This document shows, piece by piece, positions 23,971 to 32,979 of a stretch of DNA of 64,000 nt (position 1 is its first letter; the number at the start of each line of letters is the position of its first letter). The position numbers were made by a program, and so were the translations under genes. Origin of the DNA: Caproicibacterium sp. BJN0003 (GTDB lineage Bacteria > Bacillota > Clostridia > Oscillospirales > Acutalibacteraceae). Under the pieces are notes generated by a model. It saw nothing but the letters and a program-made list of their open reading frames with translations. It had not been told where the DNA came from and searched no databases. The stretch spans positions 496,001 through 560,000 of the forward strand of contig NZ_CP111108.1 in NCBI RefSeq assembly GCF_026314295.1. The letters run 5' to 3'.

Positions 23971-24519
23971 TTGCGATTTCGAAAAAGCCTAAAATATGCT
24001 TTTCGGGGAATTATTTACTGTATCAATACCGAAAAAAATATGCGGTTTCATACAGTGGCAATTCTCTATGTGCTGCTTTTAGCGCCTTATTTTTCCCTGA
24101 GCCGTGCAGAGTGGGCAATCCTTTTTTTGACCTTCGCTGTGGTTACGGCAGCAGAGTGCTTTAATACGGTGGCGGAAAGGTTGAGTGACTTTTCGGCTTC
24201 CAACTTTAATACAGTGGTGCGGGTCGTCAAAGATATGGCGGCCGGCGCCGTGCTTTTGTGTGCACTTTTTTCGATTGCGGTCGCAGTCTGCCTTTTCTGG
24301 AAACCAGAGGACTTTTGGAATCTGTGGCAGACGTTTTTCAAGAATCCGACTTTCCCTGTACTCTTAATTTTGCTGGCCTTTCCATCTTACTTTTATGTTT
24401 CGTGGGGACCACTGGAAATTCGGGATCGGATTCATCATCGAAGAATTGTGGGACTTCGGGTTCATCAGAAAAAATATTCCTCTGAAAAATCCGAAAAGAA
24501 TAAAAATAATTTAGTTTAA
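23971..24519 (+). CDS. dgkA: Undecaprenol/diacylglycerol kinase (DgkA family), C-terminally extended
   Basis: 182 residues with the DgkA core (three membrane helices) and the conserved AECFNTVAERLSD and VVKDMAAGAVLL motifs carrying the catalytic Glu and metal ligands. Gram-positive members phosphorylate undecaprenol for cell-wall lipid recycling. The gene starts with TTG at 23971; no ATG precedes the family's usual start. The last roughly 60 residues (a fourth hydrophobic segment and a basic tail ending NKNNLV) extend beyond the usual 120-130 residue length. Confidence 0.86.
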   Translation: MRFRKSLKYAFRGIIYCINTEKNMRFHTVAILYVLLLAPYFSLSRAEWAILFLTFAVVTAAECFNTVAERLSDFSASNFNTVVRVVKDMAAGAVLLCALFSIAVAVCLFWKPEDFWNLWQTFFKNPTFPVLLILLAFPSYFYVSWGPLEIRDRIHHRRIVGLRVHQKKYSSEKSEKNKNNLV

Positions 24520-24531
24520 GGAGTTACAAAA

Positions 24532-25455
24532 ATGAAGGAACCACCCAAGGAACGCAGTGCATATATTGCGATTGTAGGACGTCCGAATGTAGGGAAAAGT
24601 TCTTTGATGAACCGCTTATTAGGACAGAAAGTCGCGATTGTCAGCAGCAAACCTCAGACCACCCGTACCAGAATTATGGGAGTTCTGACCGAAGGCGAAG
24701 ATCAGCTCGTTTTTTTGGATACTCCTGGACTTTTAAAACCGAGAGACCGTTTGGGAGAATATATGGTTAAAAGCGTCGTCGCTTCTGTTTCGGGTGTAGA
24801 TGCCGCTCTTCTGGTGGTTGAAGCGGGAACTAAAATTTCTCCTGCGGACCGCGATTTAGTGGAGCAGTTTCAAAAGCTGCATCTGCCGGCAGTTTTATGT
24901 ATCAATAAAATTGATTTGCTGCCGAATAAAACGGATTTAATGGCACAAATTGCGACTTTGAGTGAGCTTTATAATTTTGATGCCGTTGTGCCGGCTTCCG
25001 CTATGGACGGAAACGGACTAGACGATTTAAAAGAAGAATTGAAAAAACTGTGCATGGAGGGTGGTCATCTTTTCCCGGATGATACTTTGACCGATCAGCC
25101 GGAACGGGTGCTTGCCGGAGAAATTGTGCGCGAAAAATTGTTGCGCCTTTTGCAAAAGGAAGTCCCTCATGGTTTGGCGGTGGTTGTGGAACAGCTGCAC
25201 GAACGGGAAGATCATTCTTGTGTGGATATTGGAGCTACCATTTATTGCGAAAAAGAGAACCATAAAGGAATTATTATCGGCAAAGGCGGCTCTATGCTTA
25301 AAAAAGTCGGCACTTATGCCAGACAAGATCTGGAGAAGTTCTATGGAACAAAGGTCAATTTACAGCTCTGGGTCAAGGTAAAAGAGGATTGGAGAAACAA
25401 GGAAGCAGCGCTTCGTTCCTTTGGATTTAACGGCGATGATCTTTTGGATCATTAA
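24532..25455 (+). CDS. era: GTPase Era (30S ribosome assembly)
   Basis: 307-residue GTPase that binds the 16S rRNA 3' end during 30S maturation. G1 GRPNVGKSS at about 13, the TTR switch, G3 DTPG, G4 NKID and a C-terminal KH domain with KGIIIGKGGSMLKK are all present. Length and order match Era. It follows dgkA by 12 bp and belongs to the phoH-ybeY-dgkA-era run. Confidence 0.97.
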   Translation: MKEPPKERSAYIAIVGRPNVGKSSLMNRLLGQKVAIVSSKPQTTRTRIMGVLTEGEDQLVFLDTPGLLKPRDRLGEYMVKSVVASVSGVDAALLVVEAGTKISPADRDLVEQFQKLHLPAVLCINKIDLLPNKTDLMAQIATLSELYNFDAVVPASAMDGNGLDDLKEELKKLCMEGGHLFPDDTLTDQPERVLAGEIVREKLLRLLQKEVPHGLAVVVEQLHEREDHSCVDIGATIYCEKENHKGIIIGKGGSMLKKVGTYARQDLEKFYGTKVNLQLWVKVKEDWRNKEAALRSFGFNGDDLLDH

Positions 25456-25616
25456 TTCCTTTTTTAGAAAATCTTTCAAAAATCCTTTTTCATAGCACAA
25501 AAGAAGAGAAAAAAACGTCTGGTTTTGACGAATATTCATTTATTTTCCACTCATACTGGAGCGGATTCCTGTACATAATGATTCTTGTACGGCAACAGGA
25601 AAGGAGCGTTTTCAGT

Positions 25617-25781
25617 ATGGACGAAAAATCAGCTTGGTCTTGTTTTCAAGAGACCGGCAGGGTGCAGGATTATCTTGTCTACGCCCAGCTAAAACACAAT
25701 GCTCAGCAGATAAAGGAGGTGCCTGATGCGGTTGAATACACGGGGACTGATCATCAGGACTTCGGAAGTGGGCGAAAGTGA
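25617..25781 (+). CDS. Small YqzL-like protein between era and recO
   Basis: 54 residues from the ATG at 25617, which has GAAAGGAGC 8 bp upstream. It contains SAWSCFQETGRVQDYLVYAQL, close to the YqzL pattern (W...F..TG....YL), a short protein encoded between era and recO in many Firmicutes. Its last 56 bp overlap the recO start region in another frame. Upstream, GAATATT and CATACTGG lie about 15 bp apart and could form a sigma-E-type promoter. Function unknown. Confidence 0.65.
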   Translation: MDEKSAWSCFQETGRVQDYLVYAQLKHNAQQIKEVPDAVEYTGTDHQDFGSGRK

Positions 25782-26520
25782 CCGCGCAGTAACGGTACTT
25801 ACCAAAGACTGTGGAGTTGTACATGCGTTTGCACGCCGCAGTCGTGCCGCAAAAAGCGCGCTTGTTTCGGCAACTCAGCTTTTTTGCTATTCTGAGCTGA
25901 CCCTTTTTGAAGGGAAAACAGCAAATACAATTGATGATGCCCAGCCGATCGAAGTTTTTTTTGAACTTCGGCAGGATCTTGCACGGTTGTCCCTTGCCCA
26001 GTATTTTTGTGAGCTGGTGGGTGTGCTGGCTCCGGAAGATGATGGTGCAGGGGATTTTTTGCGTTTGCTGTTAAATGCTTTTTATTTGATGTGCAAACAA
26101 AAACGTTCACTTCCTATTATCAAGGCAGCCGTCGAAATGCGCATGCTTTCTCTGGCTGGATATATGCCGGATCTGATTTGCTGTAAAGACTGCGGTGCTT
26201 ATGAAGCAGACCTGATGCTCTTTTCTCCCCGGGAGAGAACAATCACTTGTGATTCCTGCTGCAAAGGGGATTATAAAGGGATGGTTCCGCTCCATAGAGG
26301 GGCATTGACTGCACTTAGGCATACTATTTATGCAGATTTTTCAAAATTGTTTTCATTTTCCCTATCGAAAGAGGGACTAAAAGAATTAAATCGCGCCAGC
26401 GAATCTTACATAATTAATACGTTGGAGCGTTCTTTTCAAACGCTGGATTTCTATCATTCCATCAAAGATGATGAAAATTCGGCTGATTCCAATCAAGAGG
26501 ATAAAAATCATGAGACTTGA
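25726..26520 (+). CDS. recO: DNA repair protein RecO
   Basis: 264-residue recombination mediator of the RecFOR pathway that loads RecA and anneals ssDNA. An N-terminal OB-fold begins NTRGLIIRTSEVGESDR and the central helical domain is followed by a CKDCG...CDSCC zinc finger (about 145-175). The start has an excellent AAAGGAGGTG site and overlaps the small YqzL-like gene. Its last 11 bp overlap mutS2. Confidence 0.93.
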   Translation: MRLNTRGLIIRTSEVGESDRAVTVLTKDCGVVHAFARRSRAAKSALVSATQLFCYSELTLFEGKTANTIDDAQPIEVFFELRQDLARLSLAQYFCELVGVLAPEDDGAGDFLRLLLNAFYLMCKQKRSLPIIKAAVEMRMLSLAGYMPDLICCKDCGAYEADLMLFSPRERTITCDSCCKGDYKGMVPLHRGALTALRHTIYADFSKLFSFSLSKEGLKELNRASESYIINTLERSFQTLDFYHSIKDDENSADSNQEDKNHET

Positions 26521-28888
26521 AAATAATCATCATTTAAAAGCACTGGAACTTCCAAAAATTCTTGCACTTTTGGCGGAGCAGGCCGACTGTGAAGACGCGG
26601 CGCAGATGGCTCGGGAATTGCAGCCTGTCGGCACTTTGGAGGAAGCTTCTGCACTTTTGGAAGAGACATGGGATGCTTATCGGATGATCGCGCAATTTGG
26701 TGCGCCGTCGTTTCGGGGCCTTCATAATGTGACCAATGCGGTTCGCCGGGCAGAAGCAGGCGGGCTGCTCAATTTGACGGAACTTCTCAGAATTGGGGAG
26801 ACGCTGCGCACCTTGCGGGGCATTTATGACTGGCGGCAGAAAAGCGCCGGGCTAAAAACGGTATTGGAGTGGAGATTTTCCAATCTGATGCCGAATAAAT
26901 ACATGGAAGACCGAATCTTTAATGTGGTCATTTCGGAAGAAGAAGTGAGCGATAATGCTTCTCCGGAGCTTGCTTCTATCCGGAGAAAAATGCGTGCGGC
27001 GGGAGCAAGAGTCCGGGAAAAACTTGACCATATGATTCATTCTATAACTTATCAAAAATATCTTCAGGAACCGATTATCACACAAAGGGAAGGCCGTTAT
27101 GTTGTTCCGGTAAAAGCGGAATGCCGCGGGAATGTGCCCGGCCTTGTTCATGATACTTCGGGCAGTGGCGCTACCGTTTTTGTGGAGCCGATGGCTGTTG
27201 TGGAAGCGAATAATGAAATCCGGGTGCTGGAAAGCAAAGAGCGCGCAGAGATTGAACGAATTTTGGGAGAGCTATCTGCAGAAGTTGGCAGCTTTGCCAG
27301 TACGATTGTGACGGGATACAATTCCGCAGTGGAAATCAACATGATTTTTGCGAAAGCAAATCTTGGATACCAGATGAAGGCTACAAAACCGGTTCTCAAT
27401 GATCGGGGAGTGATCAACCTTAAAAAAGCACGTCACCCTCTGATTGCGGCGAATAAAGTAGTCCCTACTGACATTCGTCTGGGGGAAGATTTCGATACAC
27501 TGGTGATTACAGGCCCTAATACCGGCGGCAAGACGGTTTCTCTCAAGACGGTGGGACTTTTCTGCCTGATGGCGATGTGCGGCTTGCTGATCCCTGCAGC
27601 CGAACAGAGCGAAGTATCCGTTTTTAACAGAGTGCTTGCGGATATTGGCGATGAACAGTCCATTGAACAGAGCCTTTCCACGTTTTCGGCCCATATGGTG
27701 AATCAGATTGCAATCTTAAAGCAGGCGGACGAACACAGCTTGGTGCTTCTTGATGAGCTTGGTGCAGGAACCGACCCAGTTGAAGGAGCGGCGTTAGCGA
27801 TGGCCATTCTGGAGCAACTGAGAACGACCGGAGCTAAAATTGCTGCAACAACGCATTATGCGGAGCTAAAAGCATATGCTCTGCAGACCCCGGGGGTGGA
27901 AAATGCCTGCTGTGAATTTAATGTTCAGACACTATGCCCTACCTATCGGCTTTTGATTGGAGTGCCAGGGCGCAGCAATGCATTTGCAATTTCACTTCGT
28001 TTAGGCCTCTCAGAGGCGGTTGTAGATCGGGCTAAAACATTCGTTTCCAATGAAAATCTTCGCTTTGAAAATGTGGTAAAGCAGCTGGAAGAAAATCGTC
28101 AGCAGTTGGAAACGCAGAAAAAAGCGGCCGAAGAGGCAAAGCTGCAGGCACAGGAACTCAAAAAGGAAGCTGCCGGTGAGCGCGAAAAAATTCAGAAGAA
28201 AATGCAGCAGGAAATGGATGAGGCACGGGAAAAAGCAGCGCTTTTAGTTTCCCGGACCCGCGGGCAGGCAGATGCGCTTTTAGAAGAGCTGGAAGCGTTA
28301 AAAAAGCAGAAAGACCGTGTGATTTCGGCCGAAGAAAAGGCGAGAATTAAAGCGGGACTGCGGGGCTTGGAAGAGCAGGCAGACCCAGTGAGCCGGAAAA
28401 AGGATGATCATTATGTACTGCCCCGTCCACTGAAACCTGGAGACCCTGTTTTGATTTTTGATCTGGATAAAGAAGCAGCTGTGTTGGAAGTGGAAAAAGG
28501 CGGGAAAACGGTCTTAGTGCAGGCAGGTATCATTAAAACACAGGTGCCGATTGAAAATTTGCGTCTTCTCACAAACCGGCAACAGAAAAAGCGTGGGACT
28601 GTAGGAACTCGTCGGGCGGTAACCCGTACTGCAGTAGAAACGCAGGCAAAAGCAGAACTTGACTTGCGTGGGGAGAATGCCGACGAAGCAATTTTTCATG
28701 TGGATCAGTTCTTGGATCACGCTCAGCTGGGTGGCCTTTCGCAGGTGACACTGATTCACGGAAAAGGAACCGGCGTTTTGCGAAAAGCGGTGCAAGAGCA
28801 TTTGAAACATCATCCCAGTGTTAAGAGTTTTCGCTTAGGAACTTATGGTGAGGGCGAAAGCGGCGTTACCATTGCAGAATTAAAATAA
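26510..28888 (+). CDS. mutS2: Endonuclease MutS2
   Basis: 792-residue MutS2, which blocks recombination and rescues collided ribosomes in Firmicutes. It has the MutS-like core and clamp (about 1-320), Walker A GPNTGGKT at about 334, DELGAGTDPVEGAAL, a long coiled coil at about 515-620 rich in Glu, Lys and Gln, and a C-terminal Smr nuclease domain from about 717 (LDLRGENADEA to LIHGKGTGVL). The start at 26510 has AGAGGAT upstream and overlaps the recO end; the frame extension to 26468 lacks support. A terminator follows. Confidence 0.95.
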   Translation: MRLENNHHLKALELPKILALLAEQADCEDAAQMARELQPVGTLEEASALLEETWDAYRMIAQFGAPSFRGLHNVTNAVRRAEAGGLLNLTELLRIGETLRTLRGIYDWRQKSAGLKTVLEWRFSNLMPNKYMEDRIFNVVISEEEVSDNASPELASIRRKMRAAGARVREKLDHMIHSITYQKYLQEPIITQREGRYVVPVKAECRGNVPGLVHDTSGSGATVFVEPMAVVEANNEIRVLESKERAEIERILGELSAEVGSFASTIVTGYNSAVEINMIFAKANLGYQMKATKPVLNDRGVINLKKARHPLIAANKVVPTDIRLGEDFDTLVITGPNTGGKTVSLKTVGLFCLMAMCGLLIPAAEQSEVSVFNRVLADIGDEQSIEQSLSTFSAHMVNQIAILKQADEHSLVLLDELGAGTDPVEGAALAMAILEQLRTTGAKIAATTHYAELKAYALQTPGVENACCEFNVQTLCPTYRLLIGVPGRSNAFAISLRLGLSEAVVDRAKTFVSNENLRFENVVKQLEENRQQLETQKKAAEEAKLQAQELKKEAAGEREKIQKKMQQEMDEAREKAALLVSRTRGQADALLEELEALKKQKDRVISAEEKARIKAGLRGLEEQADPVSRKKDDHYVLPRPLKPGDPVLIFDLDKEAAVLEVEKGGKTVLVQAGIIKTQVPIENLRLLTNRQQKKRGTVGTRRAVTRTAVETQAKAELDLRGENADEAIFHVDQFLDHAQLGGLSQVTLIHGKGTGVLRKAVQEHLKHHPSVKSFRLGTYGEGESGVTIAELK

Positions 28889-28895
28889 ACAACGG

Positions 28896-28932
28896 ACAAA
28901 AGGACGAATTTTTTCGTCCTTTTATTTTTTAA
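28896..28932 (+). terminator. Terminator after mutS2
   Basis: AAAAGGACGAA pairs with TTCGTCCTTTT, followed by ATTTTTT. Confidence 0.88.
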
Positions 28933-28950
28933 GGTGGCAAAAATTTATGG

Positions 28951-28979
28951 TTGACATTTTAAATCGAATACGGTATAAT
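28951..28979 (+). promoter_or_regulatory. Consensus promoter of the ylxM-ffh-rpsP operon
   Basis: TTGACA, 17 bp, TATAAT, about 50 bp before ylxM. Both hexamers are perfect. Confidence 0.85.
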
Positions 28980-29027
28980 TTTTCTTGCGTGTAAAAGTAA
29001 AGCACTTTACAGAAAGAAGGAGACAGC

Positions 29028-29402
29028 ATGGCAAAGAACTTGGAAGTATCTGTTTTGTTGGATTATTATGGCTCTATGCTGACTCAAAAGCAGCGTAAAG
29101 TACTGGATTATTACTATAATGATGATCTGTCTCTCGCTGAAATTGCAGAGAATGAAGGGATTACCCGTCAGGGCGTAAGGGATGCCATTAAGCGCGGTGA
29201 AACGCAGCTTTTTGAAATGGAAGACCACCTGGGATTTTTAAAGCGATTCCGCGAGATTAAAGAATCTCTTCAGATCGTTGATCAAAGCACGCACAATATT
29301 CAGGATTACAATAAGCGGTTCCTTTATAACCGCGATATTACGGGAGAACTCGATAAGATTCTCTCTGCGGTCGAAAATTTGAATAATCTGACTGAAGAAT
29401 GA
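29028..29402 (+). CDS. ylxM: YlxM family SRP-associated DNA-binding-like protein
   Basis: 124-residue UPF0122/YlxM protein. It has a sigma-70 region 4-like helix-turn-helix, YYNDDLSLAEIAENEGITRQ at about 29-48, followed by GVRDAIKRGE and a helical tail. In streptococci and bacilli YlxM binds the signal recognition particle and stimulates its assembly. It is always next to ffh, as here (13 bp). Confidence 0.92.
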   Translation: MAKNLEVSVLLDYYGSMLTQKQRKVLDYYYNDDLSLAEIAENEGITRQGVRDAIKRGETQLFEMEDHLGFLKRFREIKESLQIVDQSTHNIQDYNKRFLYNRDITGELDKILSAVENLNNLTEE

Positions 29403-29415
29403 AAGGAGTGCATCT

Positions 29416-30777
29416 ATGGCATTTGAAGGCTTATCGGATAAACTTTCGGCAGCTTTTAAAAAGCTAAAATCGAAAGGAAAACTTTCTGAAGCGGACGTTA
29501 AAACAGCGATGCGTGAAGTTCGCATGGCACTTCTGGAAGCAGATGTCAATTATAAGGTTGCAAAAGATTTTACCAACCGAGTAACAGAGCGTGCAATCGG
29601 CAGCGAAGTTATGGAAAGCCTGACCCCGAGCCAAATGGTGGTCAAAATTGTCAATGAAGAGTTGACAACGCTGATGGGCACCGACGACGCGGATATGCGC
29701 CTGAAGATGCCATCTTCAGGTCCCTGTATTGTATTGCTCTGTGGATTGCAGGGCGCCGGTAAAACGACGCATGCCGCAAAGCTTGGAAAACTGCTTAAAA
29801 GGCAGGGTCATCGTCCATTGCTGGTCGCCTGCGACGTTTATCGCCCAGCTGCAATTAAGCAGTTGCAGGTAGTCGGAGAACAGGCCGGTGTCCCTGTTTT
29901 TGAGATGGGCAAAGATGATCCGGTCAGAATCAGCGTAAAAGCGATTAAACATGCCAAAGATTATGGCAATGATATTGTTTTGATTGATACAGCCGGCCGA
30001 CTGCAGATCGATGATGTTCTGATGGATGAACTGGAGAATATCAAAGCGGCAGTTAAGCCCAGTGAGATTTTGCTGGTAGTCGATAGTATGACCGGTCAGG
30101 AAGCGGTCAATGTTGCAAAAGCATTTGATGATAAGCTTGGAATTACAGGCGTCATTTTGACAAAGCTCGACGGTGATACCCGCGGCGGCGCCGCACTTTC
30201 GGTTAAAGCTGTTACCGGAAAGCCGATCAAATATGCTGGAGTCGGTGAGAAGCTTGATGATCTGGAAGTCTTTCACGGCGACCGTATGGCAAGCCGAATT
30301 CTTGGCATGGGCGACGTTTTAACTTTGATCGAAAATGCTGAACAGACGATGGACGAAAAAGAAGCCCGTAAGACTGCTCAGAAGATGATGCACAACAAGC
30401 TGGATTACAATGACCTTTTGTCTCAGTTCCAGCAGATGCAGAAAATGGGACCGATGCGTTCCGTTCTGGAAAAATTCGGCGTCGATACCCGTAAAATTGA
30501 TGATAAAGCGGTAGATGACCGCATGGTTGATAAACAGATTGCAATTATTCGCAGTATGACAAAAGAAGAGCGCGAAAAGCCTGCTGTAATGAATCCAAAC
30601 CGGAAGCGGCGTATTGCCGCCGGAAGCGGAACCAAAGTGGAAGATGTGAACAAACTGATCCGCAGTATGGAACAGATTCAAAAAGTCACGAAGATGATGA
30701 AAAAGAGCGGCAAAAAAGGAAAGTTTCGGCTTCCGCCTGGTATGCTCAATGGGATGGGCCCCGGAATGGGGTTTTGA
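29416..30777 (+). CDS. ffh: Signal recognition particle protein Ffh
   Basis: 453-residue SRP54 GTPase targeting nascent membrane proteins. N domain 1-90; G domain with GLQGAGKTTHAAKL (about 108), DTAGR (about 193) and TKLDGDTRGGAAL; methionine-rich M domain from about 300, containing the RNA-binding RKRRIAAGSGT and ending in PPGMLNGMGPGMGF. Length and order are standard. It is cotranscribed with ylxM and followed by rpsP. Confidence 0.97.
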   Translation: MAFEGLSDKLSAAFKKLKSKGKLSEADVKTAMREVRMALLEADVNYKVAKDFTNRVTERAIGSEVMESLTPSQMVVKIVNEELTTLMGTDDADMRLKMPSSGPCIVLLCGLQGAGKTTHAAKLGKLLKRQGHRPLLVACDVYRPAAIKQLQVVGEQAGVPVFEMGKDDPVRISVKAIKHAKDYGNDIVLIDTAGRLQIDDVLMDELENIKAAVKPSEILLVVDSMTGQEAVNVAKAFDDKLGITGVILTKLDGDTRGGAALSVKAVTGKPIKYAGVGEKLDDLEVFHGDRMASRILGMGDVLTLIENAEQTMDEKEARKTAQKMMHNKLDYNDLLSQFQQMQKMGPMRSVLEKFGVDTRKIDDKAVDDRMVDKQIAIIRSMTKEEREKPAVMNPNRKRRIAAGSGTKVEDVNKLIRSMEQIQKVTKMMKKSGKKGKFRLPPGMLNGMGPGMGF

Positions 30778-30860
30778 TTTAGCTGGATACTTTTATTAAC
30801 TTGTTATCTATTAAAAAATTATTAGATAAATAATTATAATTCAATATGGAGGTGAAAATT

Positions 30861-31103
30861 ATGGCAGTAAAAATTCGTTTGCGCAGAATGGGTGCAAAAA
30901 AGAACCCTTTCTATCGCATTGTTGTAGCAGATTCCCGTTACCCTCGTGACGGCCGTTTCATTGAAGAAATCGGTTATTATAATCCGCTTACTGAGCCTTC
31001 CGAAGTAAAGGTTGACTCTGAAAAGGTAAAAGAGTGGATCAAAAATGGCGCTCAGCCGACCGATACAGTGAAAGCACTGTTTAAGAAAAATGGCGTACTG
31101 TGA
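30861..31103 (+). CDS. rpsP: 30S ribosomal protein S16
   Basis: 80-residue S16 starting [20 protein letters not shown], with [19 protein letters not shown]. The start at 30861 has GGAGGTG 8 bp upstream. It is the first gene of the conserved rpsP-khpA-rimM-trmD group. Confidence 0.98.
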   Translation: MAVKIRLRRMGAKKNPFYRIVVADSRYPRDGRFIEEIGYYNPLTEPSEVKVDSEKVKEWIKNGAQPTDTVKALFKKNGVL

Positions 31104-31119
31104 GAAGGAGTGAATAAAA

Positions 31120-31353
31120 ATGCAGGAACTCTTACTTGCGATTGCCAAGGGTTTAGTCGAAAAACCTGACCAAGTTTCCGTTACAGAAGATGCTCCGATT
31201 GAGGATGGTACGATTGTTTATCATCTGCATGTTGCAGAAGAGGATATGGGTCGTGTGATCGGAAAACAGGGCCGAATTGCAAAAGCAATCCGTGTGGTTA
31301 TGCGTGCAGCAGCCACCCGAAAGGAAACTAAAATTTCTGTGGAAATCGACTGA
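31120..31353 (+). CDS. khpA: KhpA, KH-domain RNA-binding protein
   Basis: 77-residue single KH-domain protein. The RNA-binding GxxG loop is in GRVIGKQGRIAKAIR at about 47-52. KhpA pairs with KhpB/Jag and affects division and cell elongation in Firmicutes. It is encoded between rpsP and rimM with AGAAGGAGTG as its ribosome site. Confidence 0.95.
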   Translation: MQELLLAIAKGLVEKPDQVSVTEDAPIEDGTIVYHLHVAEEDMGRVIGKQGRIAKAIRVVMRAAATRKETKISVEID

Positions 31354-31390
31354 TAAAATGAGAAGCAGTGGACTGCCTTTTTGCAGAACA

Positions 31391-31441
31391 GCAGACAGCG
31401 TTTTTGTTTGCTTTTTGCAGAAAATGTCTGCCGCTTTTTCT
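31391..31441 (+). terminator. Possible terminator/attenuator between khpA and rimM
   Basis: GCAGACA pairs with TGTCTGC across a long loop, followed by CGCTTTTTC. The 12-mer CTTTTTGCAGAA occurs twice, about 33 bp apart, in the same interval. It may trim transcription into rimM-trmD. Confidence 0.4.
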
Positions 31442-31462
31442 TTACTCTAAGGAGGGGCGTTT

Positions 31463-31972
31463 ATGCAGTCTGAATATTTAGAGGCCGGGCAGGTCGTTGG
31501 AACACATGGTATCCAGGGAGAACTGCGCCTTTTACCATGGTGTGATTCGGCAGATTTTCTGTGCCGCTTTAAAATGTTTTATCGGAAAGATGGCACTGGC
31601 CTAAAAGTCCTTTCTGCAAGGACCCATAAGACGCTTTTGTTGGTTCGGTTGGAAGGAATTGAGACAGTCGAGATGGCCGATGCTATGCGCGGACAAGTCC
31701 TTTATTTTGCAAGAAAAGACGCGAACCTTCCGAAAGGTGCTTATTTTCGTCAGGACTTAATTGGTTTGTCGGCTGTAGATGCAGAGACTGGAAAATCTTA
31801 TGGCATTTTAACGGATATTCTGGAGACAGGTGCAAATGATGTTTATGAGGTCACAGATGAAAAGGGAGAAAAACATTTGATGCCGGCCGTTAAAGAAATG
31901 GTGGAATCCGTTCATATTGAAGAGGGCATTTTAAAGATTCGTCCGATTGGGGGAATCTTCGATGAGGATTGA
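31463..31972 (+). CDS. rimM: 16S rRNA processing protein RimM
   Basis: 169-residue 30S maturation factor with an N-terminal RimM barrel (GQVVGTHGIQGELRLLP) and a C-terminal PRC-barrel (YFRQDLIGL..., LMPAVKEMVESVHIE). It has AAGGAGGGG upstream, and its end overlaps trmD by 11 bp. Confidence 0.95.
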   Translation: MQSEYLEAGQVVGTHGIQGELRLLPWCDSADFLCRFKMFYRKDGTGLKVLSARTHKTLLLVRLEGIETVEMADAMRGQVLYFARKDANLPKGAYFRQDLIGLSAVDAETGKSYGILTDILETGANDVYEVTDEKGEKHLMPAVKEMVESVHIEEGILKIRPIGGIFDED

Positions 31973-32708
31973 TCTCATTACGCTTTTTCCAGAAATGTGC
32001 GAACGGGTGCTTTCCGAAAGTATCATCGGAAGAGGCAGAAAAAAAGGTGCATTGCAGGTGTGCTGTCACCAGTTGCGCGATTATGCGCACGATAAGCATC
32101 AGCGGGTAGATGATACGGTTTTTGGCGGCGGAAAGGGAATGCTGTTGATTGCAGAACCAATCGCTGCATGCTTTGATGACCTTACAGAGACACTTGGGAA
32201 AAAGCCGCATATTGTATATATGTCACCGCAGGGGCGCCCGATGAATCAAACCGTAATTCGTGAACTTTCCCAATACGAAAATCTTTGCATCCTTTGTGGC
32301 CATTATGAGGGCGTAGACGAGCGCGTTCTGGAAGCGTACGTAGATGAAGAAGTGTCGCTTGGAGATTTTGTGATGACCGGAGGCGAAATCCCGGCGCTGT
32401 GTTTGACCGATGCTGTAGGACGGATGCAGCCGGGGGTTTTGGCGGCGCAAGAGTGCTTTGAGGAGGAGAGCCATTATGATGGTCTCCTCGAGTATCCACA
32501 GTATAGCCGCCCGCAGGTTTGGCGCGGTCACAGTGTACCGGATATTCTGATGACCGGTCACCATGCCAATATCAAAAAATGGAGACATCAGCAAAGTGTT
32601 TTGAGGACTGCCCAAAAAAGACCGGATTTATTGCAAAAACGATCATTATCAAAAGAAGACTGGGAATTTTTGGAACAACAGAATCTTGTGGAGCAGAGTC
32701 AAAATTAA
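31962..32708 (+). CDS. trmD: tRNA (guanine37-N1)-methyltransferase TrmD
   Basis: 248-residue SPOUT-class methyltransferase making m1G37 in tRNA. It starts MRIDLITLFPEM, with the SAM-binding knot in MSPQGRPMNQ, LCGHYEGVDERV and SLGDFVMTGGEIPAL, and the catalytic Asp in RPxxWRGxxVPDIL. Start 31962 is the ATG inside the rimM end. Confidence 0.97.
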   Translation: MRIDLITLFPEMCERVLSESIIGRGRKKGALQVCCHQLRDYAHDKHQRVDDTVFGGGKGMLLIAEPIAACFDDLTETLGKKPHIVYMSPQGRPMNQTVIRELSQYENLCILCGHYEGVDERVLEAYVDEEVSLGDFVMTGGEIPALCLTDAVGRMQPGVLAAQECFEEESHYDGLLEYPQYSRPQVWRGHSVPDILMTGHHANIKKWRHQQSVLRTAQKRPDLLQKRSLSKEDWEFLEQQNLVEQSQN

Positions 32709-32844
32709 GACTTTATTTGACATAAATTTGTCATTCGTATGGCAGACAGCCCAAAAGTTTTCAACAAATATGGCAATTTGCACGATAAAAAACCTTGCAA
32801 AGCCTGCCTAATTAGGGCAACGATCCAAAGTTTTTTCTCGAATG

Positions 32845-32872
32845 TTGACGACGAAAGGAATTGTGCTATAAT
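32845..32872 (+). promoter_or_regulatory. Promoter of the HPr gene
   Basis: TTGACG, 16 bp, TATAAT. About 100 bp of leader follow, with an inverted repeat TTTGATGA/TCATCAAA at about 32928-32952 that lacks a U-run. The preceding 130 bp after trmD hold no gene that I can see. Confidence 0.68.
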
Positions 32873-32979
32873 ATTTTCGATGCTAAGGGAACTTAGATTT
32901 TTTTGTCTTGTTATGTTGGATTTCGTTTGATGAGCGTAAAATTCATCAAATCATTTGAGCGGAGTTAGGAGCGTTTTAT

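Noticed and set aside
32925-32952. Inverted repeat in the ptsH leader as a terminator
   Set aside because: The arms TTTGATGA/TCATCAAA are followed by no U-run; it may be a leader hairpin only.
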